Assembly: GCF_000374565.1 (NCBI RefSeq)
Contig: NZ_KB894685.1
Span: 310,001 to 374,000 of the forward strand
DNA: 64,000 nucleotides
Direction: 5' to 3'
Source: Siminovitchia fordii DSM 16014 = CIP 108821
GTDB lineage: Bacteria > Bacillota > Bacilli > Bacillales > Bacillaceae_C
Below the pieces are notes generated by a model that was not told the DNA's origin, searched no databases, and was given only the letters and a program-made list of their open reading frames with translations. Shown piece by piece: positions 19,533-27,710 of the stretch. A program made the translations under genes and the position numbers. Each line of letters starts with the position of its first letter. Positions within the stretch are counted from its first letter, which is position 1.

Positions 19533-20309
19533 TCATGATTGAATCATAGCCGCCTTGACGGGAGTAAAAGATTGGCGGTGAATCGGGCAAGGCCCGAGCT
19601 TCTTTAATGAATCCATATGGGCTTTCGTTCCATAGCCTTTATGTATTCCAAATCCATACCCCGGATATTCCCGGTCGTATTCTTCCATGATGCGGTCACG
19701 GGTGACTTTTGCAATGATTGAGGCTGCAGCGATGGAAATACTATTCGCGTCGCCTTTTATAATCGATTCCTGAGGATATGGGGCTTCAATTTTCATAGCA
19801 TCTAAAATCAAAAAATCCGGCTGTACGGCAAGTTCGCTGACAGCCTGTTTCATCGCTTTTTTTACGGCCTGGTAGATATTGAGCTGGTCAATCTCCTCTG
19901 CAGGTATAATGCCTACGCCTATTGCCTCTGCTTTTTCATGGATCCGATCGAAAAGTTCTGTCCGCTTAGCTGCACTCAATTTTTTTGAATCATCCAAACC
20001 ATAAATACAGCTGTCTTGATTCAAAATGACAGCGGCAGCAACAACCGGCCCTGCCAAAGGGCCGCGTCCTGCCTCATCAATTCCACTGATCGACTTGAAT
20101 CCCTGTTTACTTAGACGCCTCTCATGAACCGACATCCGGATGTACCGATCATGTTCCTTACGTTCCTTCTCCCTTTCAGCTTTCCATTTATTTAAAAGAA
20201 TTTGTACACCTTTTCTGGAATCTGACTGTAATTCCTCAAAAAAAGGGTCATCTTCGTTTTTTATTCCTGTCAAAGCTTCCTTAATCTGTGCGATGGTCTG
20301 ATTTTTCAT
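19533..20309 (-). CDS. rnhB: Ribonuclease HII
   Basis: 258 residues from ATG 20309, with AAAGGAA 4 nt upstream. The catalytic motif GIDEAGRGPLAGPVV places Asp78 and Glu79, then ILDAMK and SIAAASIIAKVTRD. It removes ribonucleotides and RNA primers from DNA. The N-terminal extension before the RNase H fold is typical of Bacillus RnhB. The frame is open seven codons further up without a better SD. A 524-nt gene-free gap precedes it. Confidence 0.96.
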   Translation of the reverse strand: MKNQTIAQIKEALTGIKNEDDPFFEELQSDSRKGVQILLNKWKAEREKERKEHDRYIRMSVHERRLSKQGFKSISGIDEAGRGPLAGPVVAAAVILNQDSCIYGLDDSKKLSAAKRTELFDRIHEKAEAIGVGIIPAEEIDQLNIYQAVKKAMKQAVSELAVQPDFLILDAMKIEAPYPQESIIKGDANSISIAAASIIAKVTRDRIMEEYDREYPGYGFGIHKGYGTKAHMDSLKKLGPCPIHRQSFTPVKAAMIQS

Positions 20310-20833
20310 CCGGTTCCTTTCACCTTTCAATCTAAAAAGTTATGATTGTACTTTTTATGTAAATTCAATAAAAGCCAATATCAATCTGCCATTCAAAGCT
20401 ACTGTCAGTATAGCTTAATATAAAAAGAAAAAATTCGAAATGCGCTTCGCTTTCGAAAACCCTGAAGTAGGAATGTCCCGTTTAACAACTGAATTTTAAG
20501 GACCAGAATCATAATATGTAAGTGAATATAGTAGTTGAAGGAGCGAAGTGCCTGTCAAGTTAACACTGGGACTCGTCTCCCCAAATAGAAAAGAGAAGTT
20601 CAAGGTGAATGTCGAGGAAGCAGTTACACGGCTGCAACAGAAAATCTGCTGATTTCTTGTTTAAACTTCTTCAGGCAGCTTTGTGAAGAGGAGGACCAAA
20701 GCCTTCACAAATAGCTGTGCCGCAGAAACACATTCATCCTGAACTATGTTTAATTGGGCTTGATCTTTGCGCCTGAAGATTAAATTAGATTAGAAAACTT
20801 ATTTCCTACTTAAAATAAAGACTCTCGCAGGTC
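20310..20833. other. Gene-free 524-nt gap between rbgA and rnhB
   Basis: These genes normally abut in Bacillus. No frame of length or homology was found on either strand; stops are frequent. The only feature supported is the terminator-like hairpin near 20434. The composition looks like decayed or inserted DNA. Confidence 0.6.
20434..20457 (-). terminator. Probable rho-independent terminator downstream of lepB-rbgA
   Basis: The hairpin TTCGAAAGCG/CGCaTTTCGAA has a 1-nt bulge and is followed on the minus strand by TTTTTTCTTTTT. It is about 376 nt past the rbgA stop. The stem is short in GC. Confidence 0.5.
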
Positions 20834-21691
20834 TCATTCAAATGTATCACTCGGAACATCGAAGGTAATATTGCCAAGTTTCTGTGCTCGTACATCCATG
20901 ATGACTGTCTCTGCCGTCTTTTCATAGTCCACTTCACCACCGGAAGTCAGGCATCCGCGAAGTTTTCCGATCTGATCAAATAAATCCACTATATCTTCAG
21001 GAATGACTTCAAGTTGATACCTTTTTTTCACCAATTCCGGATAGTTGGTTTCAAGGAATCGCAAGGCAAAAACCGCGATATCCTGCATATTTAAAAGGGA
21101 ATCCTTGATAGCGCCGGTCAAGGCAAGCTTATACCCTATTTCCTGGTCTTCAAACTTCGGCCATAATATCCCAGGAGTGTCGAGGAGTTCAAGGTCTTTT
21201 CCAACTTTGATCCATTGCTGGCCTCTCGTAACTCCAGGCGTGTTGCCGGTTTTAGCAATGTTTTTCTTGGCCAGTCGGTTGATCAGAGTGGACTTGCCAA
21301 CATTAGGGATGCCGATAATCATCGCCCGGATAGCTCTTGGCTTCAAGCCCTTAGCTTTCCGGCGATCCCTTTTCTCTTTCAGCAGCTCTTCTGCCGCTTT
21401 AACAATTTCGTTCAACCCTCTTCCTGACTGGGAATTGATCGCAAGCGCTTTATTCCCCTCTGCCGAGAATCGGCTGATCCACTGCTTTGTCAACACCGGA
21501 TCTGCCATGTCTGACTTGTTGAGAAGTATCAGGCGCTGTTTTTGTTGTATGATTTCCTGGAGCATCGGATTGGCGGATGAAATAGGGATACGGGCATCCA
21601 CCAGCTCAAAAACGATATCTACAAGCTTTAATTTTTCTGTCACTTCCCGACGTGCTTTTGCCATATGGCCGGGAAACCATTGGATAGTCAT
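20834..21691 (-). CDS. rbgA: Ribosome biogenesis GTPase RbgA (YlqF)
   Basis: 285 residues from ATG 21691 ([17 protein letters not shown]). It is a circularly permuted GTPase: G4 (LNKSD) comes before G1 (GIPNVGKST) and G3 (DTPGILWP). A C-terminal helical domain contacts the 50S subunit. It is needed for late 50S assembly around L16. GGAGG is about 10 nt upstream. It follows the signal peptidase gene after 19 nt, likely in one transcript. Confidence 0.97.
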   Translation of the reverse strand: MTIQWFPGHMAKARREVTEKLKLVDIVFELVDARIPISSANPMLQEIIQQKQRLILLNKSDMADPVLTKQWISRFSAEGNKALAINSQSGRGLNEIVKAAEELLKEKRDRRKAKGLKPRAIRAMIIGIPNVGKSTLINRLAKKNIAKTGNTPGVTRGQQWIKVGKDLELLDTPGILWPKFEDQEIGYKLALTGAIKDSLLNMQDIAVFALRFLETNYPELVKKRYQLEVIPEDIVDLFDQIGKLRGCLTSGGEVDYEKTAETVIMDVRAQKLGNITFDVPSDTFE

Positions 21692-21710
21692 GAATTTTGT
21701 TCCTCCATCA

Positions 21711-22250
21711 TCACTTAACAATTCTTATATCTTTAATCGGCCAATAAACAACCCTAGTATCTCCAATAACCTTATCCATGGAAATAGTTCCTATATGGCG
21801 GCTATCCTTGCTTGAGCGTCTATTGTCCCCCATTACGAAAAGCTCCCCTTCCGGCACAGTTTTTTCACCTGTGATTTCCTCCAAAGTAAAGTCTTCAGTA
21901 AGCGGCCCTTCAGGGGTTTGCTCTTTATAGGTTTCCAAATATGGCTCATCATATGCTTTACCGTTTACATACAAAGTGTCGCTGACGTATTCGACTGTGT
22001 CCCCCGGAAGACCAATGACCCGTTTGATATAATCCTTTTGCTCAGGTGCGTGGAAAACGATAATATCAAACCGATCGGGCTTGCTCAGTTTATTTACAAT
22101 CATCCGATCCCCATTATTAAGGGTCGGCATCATGGAAAAACCATCCACCACTATCGGTGTAAAAAGGGCGTATCGAATGAGTGCAGCCAATCCTACAGCA
22201 ATAAGCAAGGCCTTTGTCCATTCCCAAAGCTCGTTTTTCTCCTTTGCCAT
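21711..22250 (-). CDS. lepB: Signal peptidase I (SipS type)
   Basis: 179 residues from ATG 22250. One N-terminal membrane helix (about 11-31) is followed by the S26 catalytic domain with Ser39 in [10 protein letters not shown] and Lys76 in [12 protein letters not shown], then [12 protein letters not shown]. It cleaves Sec and Tat signal peptides at the outer membrane face. The open frame extends 49 codons upstream, but the TTTACA/TATACT promoter lies inside that extension, so the shorter start is right. Placement between rplS and rbgA differs from B. subtilis. Confidence 0.93.
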   Translation of the reverse strand: MAKEKNELWEWTKALLIAVGLAALIRYALFTPIVVDGFSMMPTLNNGDRMIVNKLSKPDRFDIIVFHAPEQKDYIKRVIGLPGDTVEYVSDTLYVNGKAYDEPYLETYKEQTPEGPLTEDFTLEEITGEKTVPEGELFVMGDNRRSSKDSRHIGTISMDKVIGDTRVVYWPIKDIRIVK

Positions 22251-22314
22251 ATTGTCACCATCCATTCCTGAACTAAAGATGTCTACGAATACACTATATC
22301 CAATTTTATTGTAC

Positions 22315-22343
22315 AGTATATTAACAAGTAAAAACACTGTAAA
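22315..22343 (-). promoter_or_regulatory. Sigma-A promoter of lepB-rbgA
   Basis: TTTACA and TATACT are separated by exactly 17 nt on the minus strand (5/6 each), just after the rplS terminator. Confidence 0.7.
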
Positions 22344-22363
22344 ATTCCCGTCAAATGAAATAG

Positions 22364-22391
22364 AAAAGGAGCTTGAACTCAAGCCCCTTTT
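22364..22391 (-). terminator. Rho-independent terminator after rplS
   Basis: A 12-bp stem (AAAAGGGGCTTGA/TCAAGCTCCTTTT with one G-U pair) and a tight loop, with T residues at the 3' side on the minus strand. Confidence 0.8.
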
Positions 22392-22451
22392 TATCAACGG
22401 ATTTACTTATCATCCAGCAAGGTTTACTTCCGTCAAGAAACCAAGCGTAAA

Positions 22452-22796
22452 TTAACGAATTTCTTTAATACGAGCTGCTTTACCGCGTAGTTTACGCAAG
22501 TAGTAAAGTTTCGCACGACGAACTTTACCGCGACGCACGACATCGATTTTGGCAATCCTTGGTGTATGAAGAGGGAAAGTACGCTCTACGCCAACACCGT
22601 AAGAAATTTTGCGGACAGTAAAAGTTTCGCTGATTCCGCCTCCACGGCGTTTGATGACTACACCTTCAAACAACTGGATACGCTCGCGTGTTCCTTCCAC
22701 AACTTTCACGTGAACACGAACAGTATCACCGGCGCGAAAAGCAGGAAGATCAGTACGCAATTGTTCTTTAGTCACTTCTTCAATTAATTTGTGCAT
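22452..22796 (-). CDS. rplS: 50S ribosomal protein L19
   Basis: 114 residues ([18 protein letters not shown] ... [11 protein letters not shown]), the standard L19. It lies at the 30S-50S interface. ATG 22796 has AAGGAG 9 nt upstream. An ATG three codons earlier touches the SD and is rejected. It has its own promoter and terminator and so is a single-gene unit here. Confidence 0.98.
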   Translation of the reverse strand: MHKLIEEVTKEQLRTDLPAFRAGDTVRVHVKVVEGTRERIQLFEGVVIKRRGGGISETFTVRKISYGVGVERTFPLHTPRIAKIDVVRRGKVRRAKLYYLRKLRGKAARIKEIR

Positions 22797-22897
22797 CGTA
22801 TTCATCTCCTTCCAACCGATGCTCTTACAAAATATTTCGTTGCAGCGGAACACCGTAGTTACAGACGGACAATCTGATTGTCACAGTCACAAAGGTA

Positions 22898-22926
22898 ATA
22901 ATATCATATAGCAAGCATATTTACAA
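22898..22926 (-). promoter_or_regulatory. Sigma-A promoter of rplS
   Basis: TTGTAA and TATTAT with 17-nt spacing on the minus strand, about 100 nt before the rplS start. The intervening leader contains TGTGACTGTGACA and GGACAATC-type direct repeats but no clear riboswitch. Confidence 0.65.
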
Positions 22927-22944
22927 TTAAATTTTGAAACAGTT

Positions 22945-23661
22945 TTAATCATTCAAGCCAGTTTTTTTCTTTTCAGCATGAACATATTTTTCATACAGAT
23001 CCGGCCTGCGGTCTCTGGTTCTTTTTAAAGATTCGTTCTGCCGCCATTCCTCTATTTTGCCATGGTTGCCAGATAACAAAATATCAGGAACTTTCATTCC
23101 CCGAAAGTCTGCAGGCCTTGTGTAATGGGGGTGTTCCAGCAGTCCGGTGGAAAAGGAATCTTCCACTGCTGAATTTTCATTCCCAAGGACACCCGGCAAC
23201 AGACGGACAACGGAATCAATGATAACCATAGAAGCCAATTCCCCACCTGTCAAAACGAAATCTCCGATTGAAATTTCATCCGTGACAATTTTTTCCCTTA
23301 TCCGTTCATCGTATCCTTCATAATGCCCACATATGAAGATCAAATGATCCTCTTTTGCCAATTCTTCCGCTTTCTTCTGGTCGAAACGCTCTCCTTGAGG
23401 GCACAGCAAAATGACGCGTGATTCCCCGCTGCCCATTTGGACATGGGACACCGCATCAAAGATTGGTTGGGGCTTCAGTACCATGCCCGCTCCGCCTCCA
23501 TAAGGGTAGTCATCGACAGTTTTATGCTTATCGGTGGAAAAATCCCGGAAATTTGTAAGGTGGTATGAAACTGAATTTTTCTCAGAAGCTTTTTTTAAGA
23601 TGGAAGATCCAAATACTCCTGTGAACATTTCAGGAAAAAGGGTCAATACGTCGATCCTCAT
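22945..23661 (-). CDS. trmD: tRNA (guanine-37-N1)-methyltransferase TrmD
   Basis: 238 residues of SPOUT class. It shows the start [13 protein letters not shown], the deep-knot AdoMet motif [10 protein letters not shown] and [10 protein letters not shown]. It makes m1G37 next to the anticodon, which prevents frameshifting. GGAGGG lies 9 nt before the ATG, and the ATG overlaps the rimM stop by 4 nt. Confidence 0.98.
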   Translation of the reverse strand: MRIDVLTLFPEMFTGVFGSSILKKASEKNSVSYHLTNFRDFSTDKHKTVDDYPYGGGAGMVLKPQPIFDAVSHVQMGSGESRVILLCPQGERFDQKKAEELAKEDHLIFICGHYEGYDERIREKIVTDEISIGDFVLTGGELASMVIIDSVVRLLPGVLGNENSAVEDSFSTGLLEHPHYTRPADFRGMKVPDILLSGNHGKIEEWRQNESLKRTRDRRPDLYEKYVHAEKKKTGLND

Positions 23662-24176
23662 GACAGTAAACCCTCCATAGGATCAATGACGATCTTTTTC
23701 TTTTCAACAGATACCTCTTTTACTACATCGGGAATATAAGGAATTAATATATCTTTTCCGTTGTTGCCGTCAACAACCCATACATCATTTGCTCCAGGGG
23801 TCAAAATTTCTTTTACAGCCCCTATTTCCTCTCCCTGTTCGGTAACAACCCTGCAGCCGATAATTTCATAGAAATAATATTCTCCTTCAGGAAGTTCAGT
23901 CAATTGATCTTCTTTGATTTTCAACGTAGCATTTTTCCATTTCTCCACATCATTTATATTTTCATACCCTTCAAAACTAAGAAGATCAAAATTTTTATGC
24001 TTGCGATGTGTTTTTACTGTTAATGGGGTCGGTTCCTGATTGTTTCCGGGGAATAGATAAAGGGTGTTGCCGGGGGCGTATCTTTGATCAGGAAAATCGG
24101 TTGAGGAAATGACCCGGACTTCACCGCGAATGCCATGTGTGTTAACGATTTTCCCAACATTAAACCAATTGTCCAT
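23658..24176 (-). CDS. rimM: Ribosome maturation factor RimM
   Basis: 172 residues. The N-terminal RimM domain ([20 protein letters not shown]) is followed by a C-terminal PRC-barrel ([36 protein letters not shown]). It assists 30S head assembly with S19. GAGAGGTG lies about 4 nt before the ATG. It is coupled to trmD by a 4-nt overlap. Confidence 0.97.
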   Translation of the reverse strand: MDNWFNVGKIVNTHGIRGEVRVISSTDFPDQRYAPGNTLYLFPGNNQEPTPLTVKTHRKHKNFDLLSFEGYENINDVEKWKNATLKIKEDQLTELPEGEYYFYEIIGCRVVTEQGEEIGAVKEILTPGANDVWVVDGNNGKDILIPYIPDVVKEVSVEKKKIVIDPMEGLLS

Positions 24177-24179
24177 ACT

Positions 24180-24572
24180 TCACCTCTCCCTGATTTCTGC
24201 AATAATTCCGTCTTTGACGATTATCGTTTTTCCATTGATGATATCTTCCCATTGATCTCCCACTTGAATATCCACTAATGCCTGGATATCCTGGTCTTTA
24301 ATCTCACTTCCATACGGAAGCATTCCAAGCTGTTCAATTTGGAAGTCAATCAGCTTGATCTTTTCCTTGCGAAGCTCGACTTCTTTATCAAACTGGGCTT
24401 TGAGTCCTGCTGCAGAAAATCTTCTTGTTCTCTCTAGTTTTTTCATTTCGAACAGCAATTGGTCACACTCTTTTTGAAGCTGCTGTTTCGATTGTGTATA
24501 TTTAGCTGAAAGTTCCTCTCTGCTTTTTTCAGTTAAAACCTGTTTGACGGTGACTGTTTGGATAATTTTCAC
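24180..24572 (-). CDS. ylqD: YlqD family coiled-coil protein
   Basis: 130 residues from GTG 24572, which has GGAGG 8 nt upstream (MKIIQTVTVKQVLTEKSREE). A central coiled coil (about 25-75) with many Lys and Glu is followed by a small beta-rich tail (VDIQVGDQWEDIINGKTI). It sits between khpA and rimM in Bacillus genomes. No function is established; its place suggests ribosome or RNA-related work (inference only). Confidence 0.9.
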   Translation of the reverse strand: MKIIQTVTVKQVLTEKSREELSAKYTQSKQQLQKECDQLLFEMKKLERTRRFSAAGLKAQFDKEVELRKEKIKLIDFQIEQLGMLPYGSEIKDQDIQALVDIQVGDQWEDIINGKTIIVKDGIIAEIRER

Positions 24573-24603
24573 AATTTCATCCTCCGCCCTAGTTTTCATG
24601 GTT

Positions 24604-24640
24604 TAAAGAAAAGCGCAAGGTGCCTTGCCGGTTCCGAGTA
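24604..24640 (+). repeat. Dispersed repeat, copy C (only the leading motif)
   Basis: AAAGAAAAGCGCAAGGTGCC matches the start of the family seen at 12037, 12161, 14517 and 56309. The remainder of the ylqD-khpA gap does not pair well, so this is a decayed or partial copy. Confidence 0.45.
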
Positions 24641-24750
24641 GGCGTTCCTTAAGCATCGCCAATCCTTGTACCGGTAGTGTTTATAGCCAGGCTATATACT
24701 AATTGGATATAACACACAGGCTGATGATCGCTTTATTTTCTTATAAAAAA

Positions 24751-24770
24751 AGGGGGTGTTTCAGCCCCCT
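24751..24770 (-). terminator. Rho-independent terminator after khpA
   Basis: The stem AGGGGG/CCCCCT with an 8-nt loop is followed by TTTTTTT on the minus strand. It begins at the khpA stop codon and ends the rpsP-khpA transcript. Confidence 0.85.
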
Positions 24771-25009
24771 TATTCGTCGATCTCTAAAAAAATCCTCTTA
24801 TGTTGTTTTGAACCTGCTGCGGCGTAAACGACTGTTCTGATGGCTTTTGCCACTCTCCCCTGCCTCCCTATCACTTTTCCAATATCATTTTCATGAACTG
24901 ACAAGTGGTAGGTAATACGCTTTTCGCTTTCATCTACCCGTACTTGTACATCTTCCGGATGATCAACAATCGGTTTTACAATCGACATAATCAATTCTTG
25001 CATATTCAT
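24770..25009 (-). CDS. khpA: RNA-binding KH-domain protein KhpA (YlqC)
   Basis: 79 residues (from ATG 25009), one KH domain with the RNA-gripping loop GRQG in VIGRQGRVAKAIRTVVYAAA. KhpA partners KhpB/Jag in binding small RNAs and transcripts and in cell-envelope control in Gram-positives. GTG 25012 and ATG 25003 are also possible, since the SD is weak (AAGTGATGA overlapping the start). Two nt after rpsP, so probably coupled. Confidence 0.93.
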   Translation of the reverse strand: MNMQELIMSIVKPIVDHPEDVQVRVDESEKRITYHLSVHENDIGKVIGRQGRVAKAIRTVVYAAAGSKQHKRIFLEIDE

Positions 25010-25014
25010 CACTT

Positions 25015-25287
25015 TTATTTGCTATTTTTAGCGTTGTGATATTTCTCCATGATCCCTTGTTTGGAGAACAGGTTTCTGACAGTATCGGATGGCTTTGCAC
25101 CATCTTGAAGCCATTTTAAGGCACTCTCTTCGTTGATGTCAACGATCGCAGGCTGAGCGACCGGATTGTAAGTGCCTACTTCTTCAATGATTCGTCCGTC
25201 ACGTGGTGAACGGGAATCTGCAACAACGATACGATAGAAAGGAGATTTCTTTGCTCCTAAACGTTTTAAACGAATTTTAACTGCCAT
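25015..25287 (-). CDS. rpsP: 30S ribosomal protein S16
   Basis: 90 residues ([20 protein letters not shown] ...). The S16 signature [14 protein letters not shown] is intact. ATG 25287 has GGAGGTG 9 nt upstream; the four extra upstream codons in the frame lie within that SD region. It has its own promoter, after ffh. Confidence 0.98.
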   Translation of the reverse strand: MAVKIRLKRLGAKKSPFYRIVVADSRSPRDGRIIEEVGTYNPVAQPAIVDINEESALKWLQDGAKPSDTVRNLFSKQGIMEKYHNAKNSK

Positions 25288-25325
25288 TTTACATAGCACC
25301 TCCGAATTGTTTTACACAAATCAGT

Positions 25326-25354
25326 ATAATATCAATCTGTGTTTTGTTTGTAAA
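25326..25354 (-). promoter_or_regulatory. Sigma-A promoter of rpsP-khpA
   Basis: TTTACA and TATTAT separated by 17 nt on the minus strand, in the 95-nt ffh-rpsP gap (5/6 and 5/6 matches). Confidence 0.7.
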
Positions 25355-25382
25355 GTGTTTTTTCTTAACACGTTAAAATTAC

Positions 25383-26726
25383 TTACATAAAAGGAAATTT
25401 AAATCCCTTCTTTTTACCTTTTTGCTGCATACCGGTCATTTGTTTCAGCATTTTTTTCATCTCTTCAAACTGCTTTAATAACCGGTTGACCTCCTGGATC
25501 GTTCTTCCGCTCCCTTTTGCAATCCGTCGGCGCCTGCCGGCATTGATGATCTCGGGATGTTCCTTTTCCTCTTTTGTCATAGACCTGATGATCGCTTCAA
25601 CATGCCCGATTTGCTTTTCATCGACCTGTAGATTGTCCAGGCCTTTCATTTTATTGGCACCGGGCATCATTTTAATCAGTTCATCCAATGGGCCCATGTT
25701 TCTTACCTGCCCAAGCTGGTCAAGAAAGTCATCGAATGTGAACGATGCAGTACGGAATTTATGCTCCATTTCTTTGGCCTTTTCCTCATCGACGGAAGAC
25801 TGGGCTTTCTCTATCAGGGTCAGAACATCACCCATGCCAAGGATTCTTGAAGCCATCCTCTCGGGATGAAACGGCTCAAGGGCATCCATTTTCTCACCCA
25901 TACCGACAAATTTGATCGGCTTTTGTGCAACTGAGCGGATGGACAGGGCGGCACCGCCACGGGTATCCCCGTCAAGCTTGGTTAAAATGACTCCTGTGAT
26001 ATCCAGCTGCTCATTAAAGTTCTCGGCAACGTTCACAGCATCCTGCCCCGTCATTGCATCAACCACTAGGAATATTTCATCCGGCTGCGCCAATTCCTTG
26101 ATACTACTAAGCTCCTGCATCAATTCTTCATCGATGTGGAGACGTCCTGCAGTATCAATCAGTACATAGTCATAATGTTCCTCTTTCGCTTTCTCGATTC
26201 CCTGCCGGACAATTTCAACCGGACTCACCTTGTCCCCAAGTGAAAAGACAGGCATATCCAGCTGTTTCCCGATTGTTTCAAGCTGCTTGATCGCTGCAGG
26301 ACGGTAAATATCCGCCGCAATAAGAAACGGTTTGCGATTGTAGCTTTTCCGCAGCAGATTAGCAAGCTTTCCGGTCGTCGTCGTTTTACCTGCCCCTTGG
26401 AGACCCGACATCATGATGACAGTCGGCGGGCGTTTCGCTACAGCGATTTTACTCTGCTCGCCGCCCATGAGTTCTGTCAGCTCTTCCTTAACGACTTTGA
26501 TGACTTGCTGGCCAGGAGTGAGGCTCTTCATCACTTCCTGGCCCACCGCTCTTTCACTTACTTTTTTCACAAACTGTTTGACTACTTTAAAGTTGACATC
26601 CGCTTCGAGGAGTGCAAGGCGTACCTCTCGCATCATCTGTTTGACATCCGCTTCGGTCACCTTGCCTTTACCGCGGATCTTTTGGATGGTCGTTTGCAAG
26701 CGGTCGGCCAATCCTTCAAATGCCAT
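25383..26726 (-). CDS. ffh: Signal recognition particle protein Ffh
   Basis: 447 residues: N domain, G domain with GLQGAGKTTTTGK (108-120), DTAGRLHID, TKLDGDTRGGAALS, and a Met-rich C-terminal M domain (PGANKMKG, SGRTIQEVNRLLKQFEEMKKM, ending GFKFPFM). It binds signal sequences and 4.5S RNA and docks with FtsY. It follows ylxM by 13 nt. Confidence 0.98.
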   Translation of the reverse strand: MAFEGLADRLQTTIQKIRGKGKVTEADVKQMMREVRLALLEADVNFKVVKQFVKKVSERAVGQEVMKSLTPGQQVIKVVKEELTELMGGEQSKIAVAKRPPTVIMMSGLQGAGKTTTTGKLANLLRKSYNRKPFLIAADIYRPAAIKQLETIGKQLDMPVFSLGDKVSPVEIVRQGIEKAKEEHYDYVLIDTAGRLHIDEELMQELSSIKELAQPDEIFLVVDAMTGQDAVNVAENFNEQLDITGVILTKLDGDTRGGAALSIRSVAQKPIKFVGMGEKMDALEPFHPERMASRILGMGDVLTLIEKAQSSVDEEKAKEMEHKFRTASFTFDDFLDQLGQVRNMGPLDELIKMMPGANKMKGLDNLQVDEKQIGHVEAIIRSMTKEEKEHPEIINAGRRRRIAKGSGRTIQEVNRLLKQFEEMKKMLKQMTGMQQKGKKKGFKFPFM

Positions 26727-26739
26727 CGATCTCCGCCCC

Positions 26740-27072
26740 CTAATCCAATTCCTCTAATTCATCCAAATAACGGTTAAGCGTGCCATTGTCATCCGGATGT
26801 TCATTCATACCTCGTCTAATTAATGCGATCAATTTCCTTCGCTCTTCGAATTTCCTGAACAAAGAAAGTTTCTGTTCATACTCTTCCAACAAAATTTCTG
26901 TTCTTTTAAGATTGTCGTATACCGCTTGGCGGCTGACTCCATAATTTTCGGCAATCTCACCAAGCGAATAATCGTCAAGGTAGTAAAGGGACATATAACT
27001 ACGCTGCTTCGAAGTCAACAACGATTGATAAAAATCATATAAATAATTCATTCGCGTTGTTTTCTCAAGCAT
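26740..27072 (-). CDS. ylxM: SRP-associated regulatory protein YlxM
   Basis: 110 residues, the B. subtilis YlxM length. It has a sigma-70 region 4-like helix-turn-helix ([20 protein letters not shown], about 31-50). YlxM family proteins are encoded with ffh and modulate SRP GTPases. AAGGTGGAG lies 8 nt before the ATG. It normally follows ftsY directly; here 638 nt of gene-free DNA intervenes and supplies a new promoter. Confidence 0.94.
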   Translation of the reverse strand: MLEKTTRMNYLYDFYQSLLTSKQRSYMSLYYLDDYSLGEIAENYGVSRQAVYDNLKRTEILLEEYEQKLSLFRKFEERRKLIALIRRGMNEHPDDNGTLNRYLDELEELD

Positions 27073-27118
27073 ACTTTAATCTCCACCTTGTTAAGTCAAA
27101 AACCTTTACACTTCTTAA

Positions 27119-27147
27119 ATGATATACTCTTTCCAACGCGGCGTCAA
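27119..27147 (-). promoter_or_regulatory. Sigma-A promoter of ylxM-ffh, -35 inside an inverted repeat
   Basis: TTGACG and TATCAT are separated by exactly 17 nt on the minus strand (5/6 each). The -35 hexamer lies within the outer arm CTTGACGCC of the 27140-27265 inverted repeat. Confidence 0.65.
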
Positions 27148-27265
27148 GTTCTTACCGAAAAAGATAAAAAATCGATTTCTCAATAACCCAAGAGGGTTCT
27201 GGTGCAATGAAATGGTCAACTCATCAGCTTCATTCCAATACCGTTGACCATTGTCTCTTGACGCC
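27140..27265. repeat. Nested inverted repeats (three-stem structure)
   Basis: Outer perfect 9-nt arms GGCGTCAAG (27140-27148) and CTTGACGCC (27257-27265) enclose a perfect 10-nt pair AATGGTCAAC (27211-27220)/GTTGACCATT (27243-27252) and a small AACCC/GGGTT hairpin. It could be a small palindromic element or a folded RNA. No 4.5S RNA signature or transposase is present. Confidence 0.6.
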
Positions 27266-27357
27266 CCCCTCCCTTAAGCAACCGCCGAGCAAATAAAAAC
27301 GGCCAACCTTATGCTGTGATCGGTAAACACATAGGCTGACTCCTTGTATTTTTAGCA

Positions 27358-27510
27358 TTATATTTGGAAATTTCTTAGTACACAAGCCAAAACTTCTTCC
27401 ATTTGATTCCGATGTTGGAGGTTATCATTTTCGCCAAATTCTATTTTAAAAACTTCTAATTCGCTCTCTCCTAAAATAAAAATTTTGTTAGAACAAGGTA
27501 ATTTTTCATA
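27358..27510 (-). pseudogene. Headless 50-codon open frame, possible gene remnant
   Basis: Read on the minus strand, an open frame of 50 codons runs from after a TAG to a TAA at 27358. It has protein-like composition (IFILGESELEVFKIEFGEN, then MEEVLACVLRNFQI) but no usable start or SD. It may be the 3' fragment of a lost gene, or chance. I do not recognise the family. Confidence 0.3.
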
Positions 27511-27527
27511 CTAATAGAACCTTGTTC
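27491..27527. repeat. Inverted repeat GAACAAGGT/ACCTTGTTC
   Basis: A perfect 9-nt pair with a 19-nt AT-rich centre. The stretch beyond (27528-27710) has further GC-rich pairs such as TAAGCCCC/GGGGCTA near 27570-27600, but no gene. Confidence 0.5.
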
Positions 27528-27710
27528 AGTCTTGACAGCTCAAGAGGTTTCAGAAGAGGGAACCCCTAAGCCCCACAGGGGAACGTCTGAAGGGGCTAGG
27601 AACTGGCAGTTATAAACCGACAAATCATGCAGAGTTGTTGGTACTAGGACCTCCTGTACGTCAGGGTTGGACATTCGTCATATTAAACCTGCAACTACTT
27701 AAAACAACTT

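Noticed and set aside
27140-27265. Candidate 4.5S/SRP RNA gene beside ffh
   Set aside because: The structure has several stems, but the conserved SRP Alu and S-domain tetraloop sequences (for example GGAAGCAGC) are absent.
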